43,071 bases of DNA from DAOUMU01 sp034409055 (GCA_034409055.1 DAOUMU010000430.1:1-43071); one strand, 5' to 3'. Positions 1 through 8,365 are shown, counted from the first letter of the stretch. Made by a program: numbers and translations. Notes: a model not told the origin generated them from the sequence alone.

Positions 1-11
1 GAGGGCTTAAG

Positions 12-69
12 CTCCTGAAATCAAGGGGTGTCCCACAAATTCAGGGGGTCAAGCCCCTGAAATCAGGGG
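12..69. repeat. Short palindromic CCCCTGA/TCAGGGG repeats
   Basis: Two related palindromes lie at the window edge. CCCCTGA-AA-TCAGGGG is perfect at 54-69; CTCCTGA-AA-TCAAGGGG at 12-28 is a degenerate copy. A half copy (TCAGGGGGTCAAG) sits between them at about 41-53. They may belong to a longer array running off the left edge. Too few units with no regular spacers to call CRISPR; function unknown. Confidence 0.5.
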
Positions 70-93
70 GTAACTTTACTGTGGTCAAGCACA

Positions 94-627
94 ATGCTAG
101 GTCCCGTGATAGTTAGACAGTCAGGGCTCAAAAGCACAAGATATGGTGGTAGTTGCGCTATACACGTATATGAGGGACACTACCAAAAAACGAAAGTCTC
201 GGATAAAAAGAAAGTTGTCAATTCAATTCGAGATAATCTATCCAAGGATGCTATCAGAACCGAAAGAACTTTCAAACACACTATCTCACACCTACAACAA
301 ACCATAGGGAACCAAGCTGTGCTGCGCCTCTTCCGATCAGATGCTTCTCAAGCAAAGCTCAAGATTAGTCAACCAGTAGATAAGACGGTAATGCGTATGC
401 CGGAAACGCAGGTGCAACGATTAACGGTTGAAGAGCAGATAGAAGAGTTGGCAGGGGTAAACCCCAATGAATCGTTAGATGACGTATTAGACGAGATTCT
501 GGAAACAGTACAATCATCTGAGCAAAAAGAAGAGATCATAACAATCAAACGTAGACTGAGAGAACAGATATCAGACGAGGAGAAAAGAGAACTTCTACGC
601 AGACTGCGAGAAATAATGCAAAGCTAA
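94..627 (+). CDS. DUF4157-leader-like protein, truncated (eCIS-associated type)
   Basis: A 177-residue protein. Around residues 66-80 it has LQQTIGNQAVLRLF, followed by KLKISQP and then VMRMPETQVQR. In known DUF4157 proteins (many linked to extracellular contractile injection systems) these blocks are joined by a conserved stretch of about ten acidic residues (YEQEADRVA-like). Here that stretch is missing: QPVDK runs directly into VMRMP. The DUF4157 domain with its HExxH-like motif is also absent; instead there is a charged, probably helical tail ending at residue 177. The ATG at 94 is the only in-frame ATG before the motif, but it lacks a clear ribosome site, so the true start may be a later GTG or TTG. 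The gene is visibly more AT-rich than the genes that follow, hinting at separate origin. I read it as a decayed or minimal relative rather than an active toxin; function unknown. Confidence 0.5.
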   Translation: MLGPVIVRQSGLKSTRYGGSCAIHVYEGHYQKTKVSDKKKVVNSIRDNLSKDAIRTERTFKHTISHLQQTIGNQAVLRLFRSDASQAKLKISQPVDKTVMRMPETQVQRLTVEEQIEELAGVNPNESLDDVLDEILETVQSSEQKEEIITIKRRLREQISDEEKRELLRRLREIMQS

Positions 628-704
628 AGCCGTCATACACCACTGGTTTCTGTCGTTAGATGGTGAATCGGCTCTAACGCCTCTTTTGACTTGCTCAAGG
701 ATAT

Positions 705-872
705 TTGGAACTCAAGCTACAAGAGATAGAACCAGGACAAGTAAAATTTGACCAACCAACAACAACCAGCCTGGTGGCAATTGATGGGACAACACTTTCC
801 CTGGCGGCAGTCTATCGTTGGGGCCCTGATCCCTATCGCGATTTGGCGATCCCTTTCGTCCTGATTGATTAG
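705..872 (+). pseudogene. Gene fragment, C-terminal end of an unidentified protein
   Basis: An open stretch begins after a TGA at 687 and ends at TAG 870-872. From a TTG at 705 it would give 55 residues ending in RWGPDPYRDLAIPFVLID. The part GTTLSLAAVYRWGPDPYRDLA weakly resembles a LysM module (TLS-x-A, then G-DP-x-x-R-x-LA), which would suit a contractile-injection baseplate gene next to the DUF4157-like gene, but that is a guess. No upstream coding continuity is seen in this frame, so it is most likely the tail of a deleted gene. It could also be a short real gene starting at TTG 705 behind AAGGAT. Confidence 0.3.
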
Positions 873-924
873 CCTTCAGCTTCTGGTTTCCAGGCTGGTA
901 TTGGAATCGGCCAAGAGTAAAAAT

Positions 925-1803
925 ATGAAACATCTATCACGTCTATTCATTCTCTTCATCGTCGCCGCGGCGGTTATGGCCATGTTTGACGTCCGCTGGG
1001 AAATTATCGTAGCCAGTTTTGCCATCGGGATGATCGGTCTGATCGTGACAGCCATTTTACGTGGCCGAACCCAGGCCAAGGTCTATTACAAAGCCGTGAC
1101 CCAATACGCCGAGCGTATGGGTCTGCCTGCACCCAGCGAAGAGCGTTGGGATTGGCTGATCGTGTTTGGTCTTTTCGGCCTCTTTATGGTCGGCGCCTTT
1201 TTAGCCGTTTTCTATGGCAACCCTATCATCGCTTTCGCCACCTTCATTCCGCTGTTCATTGTCATTGCCCTGCTGGGCGGCCGTCAAACACGCCAGCAAG
1301 ATGAGGCCTGGCGTGACCTGGCGGCCCGGCATAACTTGACTTACGAGCCTCGGAGCTTCTCAAACCGGATTCCGCGCATGTATGGCACATACCGGGAACG
1401 GGAGGTTGAACTCAAGATTCTAACCAGACGTGAGTTACACTTCAGCCCTGGTTCGGTCAGACATAGGCGGCGAACACGCACGAAATACACCCAGGTCACG
1501 CTTGCCGTGGACAATCCGGCTAACTTTTACCTGTTAGCCCGCGAAACAGAGATTAAAAAAAGTACCCCCGCTGACTTCGCTCACAACCTGTTTCAGTCCA
1601 TCGATCTACTTGAGCGGCTCACCGCCGTCTCTCCCAGGGAGATCACCTTACATGGCCAAAAATTGTCTTTCGAACTCGGCCTTATCACTGATCTGGCCGG
1701 ACTACAATTTCTGTTAGACTTGATGTGCGATATGGCCGCAACCATCGAGAAGCTCAGCAAACGGCAAGGGTTTGATTTCAACGGTGGCTTCTCGAATGCC
1801 TGA
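925..1803 (+). CDS. Membrane protein of unknown function
   Basis: A 292-residue protein from ATG 925; an upstream in-frame TTG at 865 overlaps the end of the preceding fragment and is less likely. Two hydrophobic segments sit near the N-terminus (about residues 3-23 and 26-46) and two more around residues 75-125, separated by a short basic/acidic loop. The C-terminal half is soluble, with a very basic stretch (RHRRRTRTK) near residue 190 and a helical tail. No catalytic motif is recognised. It ends 25 nt before hdrA on the same strand, so the two may be cotranscribed, but nothing in the sequence ties its function to electron transfer. Confidence 0.7.
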   Translation: MKHLSRLFILFIVAAAVMAMFDVRWEIIVASFAIGMIGLIVTAILRGRTQAKVYYKAVTQYAERMGLPAPSEERWDWLIVFGLFGLFMVGAFLAVFYGNPIIAFATFIPLFIVIALLGGRQTRQQDEAWRDLAARHNLTYEPRSFSNRIPRMYGTYREREVELKILTRRELHFSPGSVRHRRRTRTKYTQVTLAVDNPANFYLLARETEIKKSTPADFAHNLFQSIDLLERLTAVSPREITLHGQKLSFELGLITDLAGLQFLLDLMCDMAATIEKLSKRQGFDFNGGFSNA

Positions 1804-1828
1804 TTGTTTGATATAGAAAGGAATGAAC

Positions 1829-4306
1829 ATGTCTCAAACAGAATTGAGGCCCCAGCCTGGGCCTGACCAAAGAATTGGGGTCTTCGTCTGCGAGTGTGGC
1901 CGCAACATTGCCGGCTCGGTGGACTGTGAGGCGGTGCGGACCTATGCCGAGAAACTGCCCGGCGTTGTCTATACCACGGTCAACAAGTACACCTGCTCAG
2001 AACCGGGCCAGCAGGAGATCAGGCAAGCCATCGTCGAGCATAACCTGGACCGGGTGGTCGTAGCCTCCTGCTCGCCGCGCAACTACGAGCCGATCTTTCG
2101 CCAATGTGTGGCCCAGGCCGGATTGAATCCTTATCTGATGACCATGGCCAACATCCGCGAGGGAGTGGCCTGGGTTCACATGGGCAATATACCCGCTGCC
2201 ACCCGCAAAGCCCAAGAGGCAGTCGAGATAGCCGTGGCCAGGGCGCGCTGGTTACAGCCGCTGCACGAGGCCCAGGTCAAGGTCACCCCCGGCGCGCTGG
2301 TCATCGGGGGGGGCATCGCCGGCATCCAGGCTGCCCTCGACCTGGCCGATGCCGGTCACCAGGTCTACCTGGTCGAAAAGGCGGCCAGCATCGGGGGCAA
2401 GATGGCCCAACTGGATAAGACCTTTCCCACCATGGACTGTAGTATATGAATTCTCGGCCCCAAGATGATGGATGTCGGTCGGCATCCCCAGATCCAATTG
2501 ATGGCCTACAGCGAGGTCGAGAGCATTTCGGGGTACGTTGGTAATTTTTCGGTGCGGGTGCGCAAAAAGACCCGCTACGTGGACGAGAACGCCTGTACCG
2601 CCTGTGGCGATTGCGCCCAGGTCTGTCCGGTAACCGCCCCCGACGAGTTTCAAGCCGGTCTGGCCACCCGCAAGGCCATTTATATCCCCTTTCCCCAGGC
2701 CGTCCCCTCCGCTTACTTGATTAACGCCGACGAGTGCCTGGGCAACAACCCTATCGCCTGTGGTAAGTGCCGCGAGGTGTGCGACAAAGACTGCATTGAC
2801 TTTGACATGCGGGATGAGATTGTCGAGCTTGAGGTGGGCGTAGTCGTCGTCGCCACCGGCCTGGAGATATTCGATCCCATCGGCCTGACCGAGTACGGCT
2901 ACACCCGCTACGAGAACGTCATCACCAGCCTGGAGTTCGAGCGACTAATTAGCAGCAGCGGCCCCACCGAGGGTCACTTTGTCCGGCCCACCAATCTGCA
3001 GCGGCCGCAGCGCATCGGCTTTATCCAGTGCGTCGGCTCGCGTACTTGGTCGGTGCCCGGCGGGGAGGCAAGTGGTAATGGGCGCTACGAGCGCGGTCGC
3101 CCCTACTGTTCCAACATCTGTTGTATGAACACGGTCAAGGATAGCCTGCTGCTGCTCGACCACTACCCCGACACCGATATCACCGTCTACTATATGGACA
3201 TCCGCGCCTTTGGCAAGGGCTTTGAAGACTTGTACCGGCGCAGCAAAGAGGCCGGGGTCAAGTACATCCGGGGCCTGCCCGGACAGATTTTGGAAGACCC
3301 GCTCACCGGCAACCTGCGGCTGATGGTCGAGAATACCATGACTGGCCAGTTGGAAACGCACGAGCAGGAGATGATCGTCCTGTCGCTGGGCTTGGTGCCG
3401 CCCGAGGACCAGGGGGTGATCAAGCAACTGCTGACTCTCTCCACGACCGAGGATGGCTTTTTCCTGGAGAGCCATCCCAAGCTCAAGCCGGTCGATGCCC
3501 CGACCCGGGGGGTCTTTTTCGCCGGCTGCGCCGAAGGTCCCAAGGATGTCAAGGACAGCGTCACCCAGGCCGGGGCGGCTGCGGCCCGGGCCCAGATCGT
3601 TCTCAACCAGCCTACCATCACCCTGGAACCGGTGGTGGCCTGGGTGGACGCCGAGCTATGCACCAGTTGCGGACGCTGCGTCCGGGTCTGCCCCTTCCAC
3701 GCCATCACCGGCGGTCAGGCCAAACAAAAAATCAAGGCCAGTGTCATCGAAGCCATGTGCCAGGGCTGCGGTACCTGCATCCCTGAGTGCAATTTCGACG
3801 CCATCACCATCCACCATTTCACCGACCAGCAAATGATGGCCCAAATTGAGGCCGCCCTGGCCCACGATCCTCACGAAAGGATTCTGGTTTTTGCCTGCAA
3901 CTGGTGCTCCTACGCTGGGGCAGACCTGGCCGGGGTCAGCCGGCTGCAATACCCGCCCAACGCCCGGGTCATTCACACCATGTGCAGTGGCCGGGTGGAC
4001 CCCAAGTTCGTCCTGCACGGCTTTGAAAAGGGCGCAGCCGTGGTCCTCGTCTCCGGCTGCCACTTCGGCGACTGCCACTACATTGACGCCAACCACCACA
4101 CCGCCAAGCGGGTGGAACGGCTGCAGAAGCAGTTAGCCCGCAAAGATATCCGCCCGGAACGGCTGCAACTGGAGTGGATCAGCGCCGCCGAGGGCCAAAA
4201 ATGGGCCCAGGTTATGCGAGACCTGGAAGAGGTCCGGCAGACGGTGACGCGGGAGGAGGTGGAGGCGACGAAGGAGGTATTAGGGCGGAAACGTAAAGTT
4301 AGATGA
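1829..4306 (+). CDS. hdrA: HdrA-MvhD fusion, selenocysteine-containing (read through TGA 2447)
   Basis: Flavoprotein subunit of a heterodisulfide-reductase-type electron-bifurcating complex, fused at its C-terminus to an MvhD (hydrogenase-linking [2Fe-2S]) domain; cytoplasmic. Read as one 825-residue chain with Sec at about residue 207. Order: N-terminal HdrA domain (VFVCECGRNI); FAD-binding fold with VIGGGIAGIQAAL near 157; TMDCSI-Sec-ILGPKMMDVGRHP, where the family normally has Cys; ferredoxin cysteines CTACGDCAQVC near 256 and CGKCREVC near 311; a second pair CTSCGRCVRVC near 611 and CQGCGTCIPEC near 644; MvhD motifs FACNWCSYAG near 685, CSGRVDP, and GCHFGDCHY. The open frame continues in phase after the TGA with full homology, so this is not a frameshift. 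ATG 1829 is preferred over ATG 1823 because AAAGGA lies at the right distance. No hdrB, hdrC or hydrogenase genes are in the window. A plain nonsense mutation is the alternative. Confidence 0.9.
2447..2449 (+). other. In-frame TGA read as selenocysteine
   Basis: The codon lies in the conserved HdrA segment FPTMDCS-I-[TGA]-ILGPKM. The family carries Cys (or Sec in some methanogens and other selenoprotein HdrA) at this place. Codons on both sides keep the same frame and strong family similarity. Confidence 0.88.
2470..2487 (+). promoter_or_regulatory. Bacterial SECIS-like hairpin
   Basis: Starting 20 nt after the TGA, GGATGTC (2470-2476) and GGCATCC (2481-2487) form a 7-bp stem with one G-U pair and a GGTC apical loop (2477-2480). 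A GGU-type loop about 27 nt downstream of the UGA fits what is known of bacterial SelB-recognised SECIS elements. The same bases encode the conserved DVGRHP motif, so part of the match could come from protein constraint. Confidence 0.75.
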
Positions 4307-4395
4307 AAAGTAAAGTGTAGGGCGGTCGAGTTGCAACTAAAATCGGACGCAGACGAACGCTGATAAACATTGAAATACACCCGCGTTACTGTTTA

Positions 4396-4443
4396 TTGAC
4401 TTCCCTTCTCTTTCATGCTACAATCTTTCAGTAATTTCTGAAA
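4396..4443 (+). promoter_or_regulatory. Promoter and operator of the GbsR/MarR gene
   Basis: TTGACT (4396-4401), 17-nt spacer, TACAAT (4419-4424). Directly after the -10 lies the palindrome TTTCAG-N6-CTGAAA (4426-4443), covering the expected transcription start. A very similar sequence precedes the next gene (5016-5033), suggesting autoregulation by the encoded regulator. Confidence 0.75.
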
Positions 4444-4459
4444 CTTTGGAACTGGCAAA

Positions 4460-4987
4460 ATGAGTGAACTTGACCGGGTGAAAGAAAGATTTATTTTACA
4501 CTGGGGAGAGATGGGCTCTCTGTGGGGCATCAATCGCACCATGGCCCAGATTCATGCCCTGCTGTTCATTTCACCGGAGCCACTCTCGGCCAATGACATT
4601 ATGGCTGAGCTACAAATCAGCCGGGGCAACGTCAGTATGGCCCTACGTGAGCTAATCGCCTGGGGTATCGTCAGCCGGATGCACGTCAAAGGCGAGCGGC
4701 GTGAGTTCTACACCACCCAGAAAGATGTCTGGAAGATGTTTCGTATCATCGCTCGCGAACGCAAAAAACGAGAAGTTGACCCCACCATCAACGTTTTACG
4801 AGAAAGCGTGACCGATTTGAACCAGATGTCAGACTCCGAAGGAAAATATGAACGAGAACAACTAAGCAATCTGCTTGACTTTTTTGAAACGGGGGTTATT
4901 GTTTATAAAGAATTAGAAGAGCAAAGCCCACGCAGCATTTTGAAATTGCTGGGCAAAATGCTGGGCTTAAAAAAGCTGGGGTTGTAA
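4460..4987 (+). CDS. GbsR/MarR-family transcriptional regulator
   Basis: A 175-residue winged-helix DNA-binding protein. Residues about 25-90 match the GbsR/MarR helix-turn-helix: AQIHALLFISPEPLSANDIMAELQISRGNVSMALRELIAWGIV, then the wing around KGERREFY. The C-terminal part is helical and probably dimerises. Members regulate small stress or osmolyte-related gene sets; the ligand here is unknown. It has its own sigma-70-like promoter with a palindromic operator over the start site and its own terminator, yet the same operator recurs before the following methyltransferase gene, so that gene is its most likely target. ATG 4460 gives the expected N-terminus (MSELDRVKERFILHWG). Confidence 0.88.
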   Translation: MSELDRVKERFILHWGEMGSLWGINRTMAQIHALLFISPEPLSANDIMAELQISRGNVSMALRELIAWGIVSRMHVKGERREFYTTQKDVWKMFRIIARERKKREVDPTINVLRESVTDLNQMSDSEGKYEREQLSNLLDFFETGVIVYKELEEQSPRSILKLLGKMLGLKKLGL

Positions 4988-5006
4988 CTAACCCCTTTTG
5001 TTTTTT
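4978..5006 (+). terminator. Rho-independent terminator of the GbsR/MarR gene
   Basis: GGGGTT (4978-4983), 6-nt loop, AACCCC (4990-4995), then TTTTGTTTTTT. The stop codon of the upstream gene lies in the loop. Confidence 0.85.
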
Positions 5007-5015
5007 ATTCACAGT

Positions 5016-5041
5016 TTTCAATTTTTTCTGAAGTTTGTGAA
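5016..5041 (+). promoter_or_regulatory. Second copy of the GbsR/MarR operator
   Basis: TTTCA-N7-CTGAAG followed by TTTGTGAA matches the 4426 site over about 25 bases (TTTCA..ATTTCTGAA..TTTG.GAA). It lies about 50 nt before the methyltransferase gene. Confidence 0.6.
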
Positions 5042-5086
5042 AAATAGTAATGTTGTTTTTTACCCGATAACAGGAGAAGTAAACCG

Positions 5087-5896
5087 ATGACTGTAAAATC
5101 TCAAACCGGACTGTTTCCCAGTTTGTTGACCCATCGTCAATACTCAGGGACGATTTCAACCCTGCTCTACAACTGGCCCATATTTGCCGGGGCCTTATTT
5201 TTTGGCTTGATCGCCCTGGGGGTTAGCACCTGGCTACCGGCCCCCTGGTACTGGATTTTATTGGCCAGTGGCCTGGCCGTCCTGGCCCTGGTGCTCAGTA
5301 TTTTGATAACCACCTTTATCGTTTACGATGGGGGAGCCAAGCACGAGTATGATCGCCTGGCCGAATTGGGCAATCTGGCTCAGGCCAACGTCGTCATTGA
5401 TATTACCTGTGGTAAGCTTCGGGGCAGCCGGGGCTTACTGGCCCATTTTCAGCCCGCTTACTATTTCCTGATCGACATCTACGACCCCACCACAATGACA
5501 GACCCGGCCCTGCGCCGAGCCCGAGATATGGAACCACCCCTGGAGGCCAAACGACGGATCTATCGCCGCTCCGGTCGGGCGGACAGCCTACCTTTGCCCC
5601 ACAACTGGGCCGACGTCATCTACTGTGATTTTAGCCTGCACGAAATACAAGACGCCACCGACCGTGACGCCCTTTTTGCCGAGTTTGCCCGCATCCTCAA
5701 ACCGGATGGTCGTCTATTAATTGCCGAGCAGGGCCGTGACTTCCTGAATCTGGCCGCCTTTGGGCCCGGTGCCTTTAGCTTCTTCTCCCCGGCTACCTGG
5801 AGCAAACACATCACCAACGCCGGCCTGACCATTTACCATCACCAACGCTGGCGGGGCCTGGTCCATTTATGGGTCGCCGGCCGGAAACCGCGTTAG
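5087..5896 (+). CDS. Membrane-anchored class I SAM-dependent methyltransferase
   Basis: A 269-residue protein with two hydrophobic segments at about residues 30-49 and 55-79, then a cytosolic methyltransferase domain. The glycine-rich SAM loop is altered: VVIDITCGKLRGSRG at about 100-114, in place of the usual D-x-G-x-G-x-G. Later motifs are typical: RADSLPLPHNWADVIYCDFSLHEI and a RILKPDGRLLIAEQ strand near residue 205. The substrate cannot be told; membrane attachment suggests a lipid or quinone-like target. The start at ATG 5087 is supported by AGGAGAAG nine nt upstream. The operator shared with the upstream regulator points to a two-gene regulon. Confidence 0.8.
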   Translation: MTVKSQTGLFPSLLTHRQYSGTISTLLYNWPIFAGALFFGLIALGVSTWLPAPWYWILLASGLAVLALVLSILITTFIVYDGGAKHEYDRLAELGNLAQANVVIDITCGKLRGSRGLLAHFQPAYYFLIDIYDPTTMTDPALRRARDMEPPLEAKRRIYRRSGRADSLPLPHNWADVIYCDFSLHEIQDATDRDALFAEFARILKPDGRLLIAEQGRDFLNLAAFGPGAFSFFSPATWSKHITNAGLTIYHHQRWRGLVHLWVAGRKPR

Positions 5897-5905
5897 AACC
5901 AGAAA

Positions 5906-5944
5906 CGTGAAACGTGAAACGTGAAGCGTAAAACGTGAAACGTA
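5906..5944. repeat. Tandem AACGTGAA-type microrepeat
   Basis: Five to six copies of an 8-9-nt unit (AACGTGAA, with AAGCGTAA as a variant) in the spacer after the methyltransferase gene. Function unknown; similar simple repeats occur in other spacers of this window. Confidence 0.6.
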
Positions 5945-5991
5945 ATTTGTTAACCGTACGCCGGGCAAGTTAGCAACTTTTCCCCACAATT

Positions 5992-6035
5992 TGTCTCCCA
6001 TTTGTCATCTCTGTGTCACAAACCTGCCCTATACT
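5992..6035 (+). promoter_or_regulatory. Pho-box-like activator array and -10 of the two-component operon
   Basis: Half-sites TGTCTC (5992), TGTCAT (6003), TGTCAC (6014) and a weaker TGCCCT (6025) recur every 11 nt. Ten nt after TGTCAC comes TATACT (6030-6035). This is the layout of PhoB-activated promoters, where Pho boxes stand in for the -35. It implies autoregulation of the downstream response regulator/kinase pair. Confidence 0.7.
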
Positions 6036-6085
6036 CGCTTGACGCAGCCTCTACTTTCTGTTAAGCTGTTAATGTGACCTGATAC

Positions 6086-6111
6086 GGAGTCCAAAGTGCA
6101 CTTTGGACTCC
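6086..6111. repeat. Perfect 26-bp palindrome in the leader
   Basis: GGAGTCCAAAGTG is followed directly by its exact reverse complement. It lies between the promoter and the response-regulator gene. No T-run follows, so it is not a simple terminator; it could be a dimer-binding operator or an RNA hairpin. Confidence 0.75.
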
Positions 6112-6144
6112 ATTTACGCAATGCCCCTGCTACCGGAGAGAGTA

Positions 6145-6831
6145 ATGCCTACCAGAATTCTGGTGGTGGATGATGAGCCGCCCATTGTGAATATGCTGGC
6201 TTATAACCTCAAGCGGGCCAACTATGAGGTTCTGATTGCTCGAGATGGAGAAGAGGCCCTGACCCAGGCCCGGCGGGAGCAGCCGGACCTGATTATCCTC
6301 GACCTGATGCTGCCCCTGTTGGATGGCCTGGAGGTGTGTCGAACCCTGCGCCGGGAGCGGGATGTGCCCATTATTATGCTCACGGCTCGTGATACGGAAA
6401 TAGACCGGGTGGTCGGCCTGGAGTTGGGGGCCGACGACTACGTAGTCAAGCCCTTCAGTGTGCGGGAGTTGATGGCCCGGGTTAAGAATGTCCTGCGCCG
6501 GACCAATACCCAATTAGCCGCACCGGACTCGAACATCATCCAGGTGGATGCTTTGACCGTAGATTTGGCCCGCCGGGAGGCCCGTTGGGATGATACCGAC
6601 CTGGAACTGACCACCCTGGAGTTCGATCTACTATACACCCTGGCCCAGCACGCCAGCCAGGTGTTGAGCCGGGAGCAATTACTGGAAAAAGTATGGGGCT
6701 ATGATTATTACGGCGACCTGCGCGCCGTCGATGCCGCTATCAAGCGTCTGCGGGCCAAATTACGTCAAGTTGCCCCCGAAGCCGAAATCATCGTCACCGT
6801 GCGGAGCGTGGGTTACAAGCTAGTACATTGA
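6145..6831 (+). CDS. OmpR/PhoB-family response regulator
   Basis: A 228-residue cytoplasmic DNA-binding response regulator. Receiver domain at residues about 3-118: acidic pair in VVDDE, phospho-acceptor Asp53 in ILDLMLP, Thr in MLTARD, Lys in VKPFS. Winged-helix effector domain at about 130-226, ending in TVRSVGYKLV. ATG 6145 is chosen because GGAGAGAG precedes it; ATG 6121 in frame is possible. The kinase gene starts 13 nt downstream, so the two form an operon. The 11-bp Pho-box-like repeats before this gene and before the SIMPL-domain gene at 10046 are its best candidate targets. Calling it PhoB proper would need evidence of phosphate control; no phosphate-transport genes are visible. Confidence 0.93.
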   Translation: MPTRILVVDDEPPIVNMLAYNLKRANYEVLIARDGEEALTQARREQPDLIILDLMLPLLDGLEVCRTLRRERDVPIIMLTARDTEIDRVVGLELGADDYVVKPFSVRELMARVKNVLRRTNTQLAAPDSNIIQVDALTVDLARREARWDDTDLELTTLEFDLLYTLAQHASQVLSREQLLEKVWGYDYYGDLRAVDAAIKRLRAKLRQVAPEAEIIVTVRSVGYKLVH

Positions 6832-6844
6832 ACAGAGGCAGCCA

Positions 6845-8365
6845 ATGTTCTCCAGTATCCGTGTCCGCTTGACCCTGAGCCACCTGCTGGTGATCGTTCT
6901 GGCCATGGGCTTGTCGGGCTTTTTGTTGTTATCATTCCTGGAGCGATACTTCCTGCAAACCATGGAAGATAGCCTTATCGCTCAGGCCCGAATTACGGCC
7001 CAGGCCCTTATTCCGGGTGCTATTATCGACGGTCCCCCCGTCGAGGTTCAGGCCCCGGCTTACAACACACTCCAACAGCGGCAGCAGGGCAACCTTTCTC
7101 TCCAAACCCAAAACGTTATCCCCCCGACCGGAGATCTGGACCTTGATCTGGGTTACCTGGCCGATGCCTCATTCCAACTCAGTACCCAACTGGATACACG
7201 CATTCTCATCCTGGATGCCCAGGGCCTGGTACTGGTCGACTCCCAGCCTCAGGGGCAGGAAGGCACCAATCTGCGGTCCGATCCATTGGTGGTCCAGGCC
7301 CTGGCCGGCCAGTACGCCAGCCGGGTGGATCAAGCGAGTCAGGATCAGGAAGCCGCTATGCACTTAGCCCTACCGGTGCAAGTCGAGAACCGGTTGGTCG
7401 GCGTGGTCTACCTCAGCCAATCCTTAAGTGACGTGACGGCTGTATTGCAGGATTTGCGCAGCCGGTGGTTGCTGTCCACCGTCATCGCCTTGATCTTCTC
7501 AGGCCTGGTGGGGCTGCTGCTGTCAGGAGCCATCGCCAGCCCGTTGCGCCGGCTGACCACAGCCGCCGGAGCTGTCGCCCGGGGCCAACTCGATCAACAG
7601 GTGCCAGTTAATTCCCGAGACGAGTTGGGACGCCTGAGCCAGACCTTCAACGAGATGACGGCTCGCCTGCGGGCCGCCCGCCAGATGCAGATCGACATGG
7701 TGGCCAACGTGTCCCACGAACTGCGCACGCCCTTAACCTCGATTAAGGGCCTGGTGGAGACTCTGCGCAATGGAGCCGTAGACGACCCCGAGGTCCGGGA
7801 CGACTTTTTGGAGACGGTCGAGAATGAAACCGACCGCCTCATCCGGCTCATCAATGACCTGTTGCTCCTATCGCGGGCCGATTCCGAGGCCCTGAACTTG
7901 CAGCGACAGCCGGTCGACCTGACCCCATTGATCCAAGCCACGGTCGCCCAGTTGACCCCCCAGGCCGAAGCCCGGCAATTGCTTTTGCAAGTGGAGGCCA
8001 ATCCCACCTGTCCCTCGGTTTCGGTCGATCCCGACCGGATTGAGCAGGTCTTGGTCAACCTGCTGGACAACGCCATCAAATACTCCCGGCCGGGGGGCCA
8101 GGTCACCATTAGCCTGGATGGTGGGCCTGACCAGCCGGTCCTGGTCCAGGTGCAAGACGAGGGTATCGGTATTCCCGCCGAAGCATTGGCCCGCATCGGC
8201 CAGCGCTTCTACCGGGCCGACAAGGCCCGCTCTCGGACCGGGGGCGGCAGCGGTCTGGGCCTGGCCATCGCCCGCTCCCTGGTCGAAGCCCACGGCGGCC
8301 GGTTGTGGGTGGAGAGTCAAGAGGGCCAGGGCACGGTCGTCTCATTTACCCTGCCCTGCTCGTAA
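6845..8365 (+). CDS. PhoR/ResE-type sensor histidine kinase
   Basis: A 506-residue membrane sensor kinase. TM1 at about residues 8-30, an extracytoplasmic sensor of about 175 residues, TM2 at about 207-230, HAMP domain at about 232-284, HisKA with His291 in NVSHELRTP, and an ATPase domain with NLLDNAIKYS (N box), DEGIGIP (G1) and GGGSGLGLAIAR (G2). All catalytic motifs are intact. It partners with the response regulator just upstream. The signal is unknown; the large outer domain fits direct sensing outside the membrane. It lacks the cytoplasmic PAS domain common in PhoR. Confidence 0.93.
   Translation: MFSSIRVRLTLSHLLVIVLAMGLSGFLLLSFLERYFLQTMEDSLIAQARITAQALIPGAIIDGPPVEVQAPAYNTLQQRQQGNLSLQTQNVIPPTGDLDLDLGYLADASFQLSTQLDTRILILDAQGLVLVDSQPQGQEGTNLRSDPLVVQALAGQYASRVDQASQDQEAAMHLALPVQVENRLVGVVYLSQSLSDVTAVLQDLRSRWLLSTVIALIFSGLVGLLLSGAIASPLRRLTTAAGAVARGQLDQQVPVNSRDELGRLSQTFNEMTARLRAARQMQIDMVANVSHELRTPLTSIKGLVETLRNGAVDDPEVRDDFLETVENETDRLIRLINDLLLLSRADSEALNLQRQPVDLTPLIQATVAQLTPQAEARQLLLQVEANPTCPSVSVDPDRIEQVLVNLLDNAIKYSRPGGQVTISLDGGPDQPVLVQVQDEGIGIPAEALARIGQRFYRADKARSRTGGGSGLGLAIARSLVEAHGGRLWVESQEGQGTVVSFTLPCS

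Noticed and set aside
1..93. CRISPR array at the left edge
   Set aside because: The repeats are short, imperfect palindromes with irregular gaps of a few bases; no spacer-sized unique sequence lies between them and no cas gene is near.
2447..2464. Nonsense mutation splitting hdrA into two genes
   Set aside because: Both parts are intact, in one frame, with strong family motifs on each side, and the TGA falls exactly on the conserved Cys/Sec position with a SECIS-like hairpin behind it.
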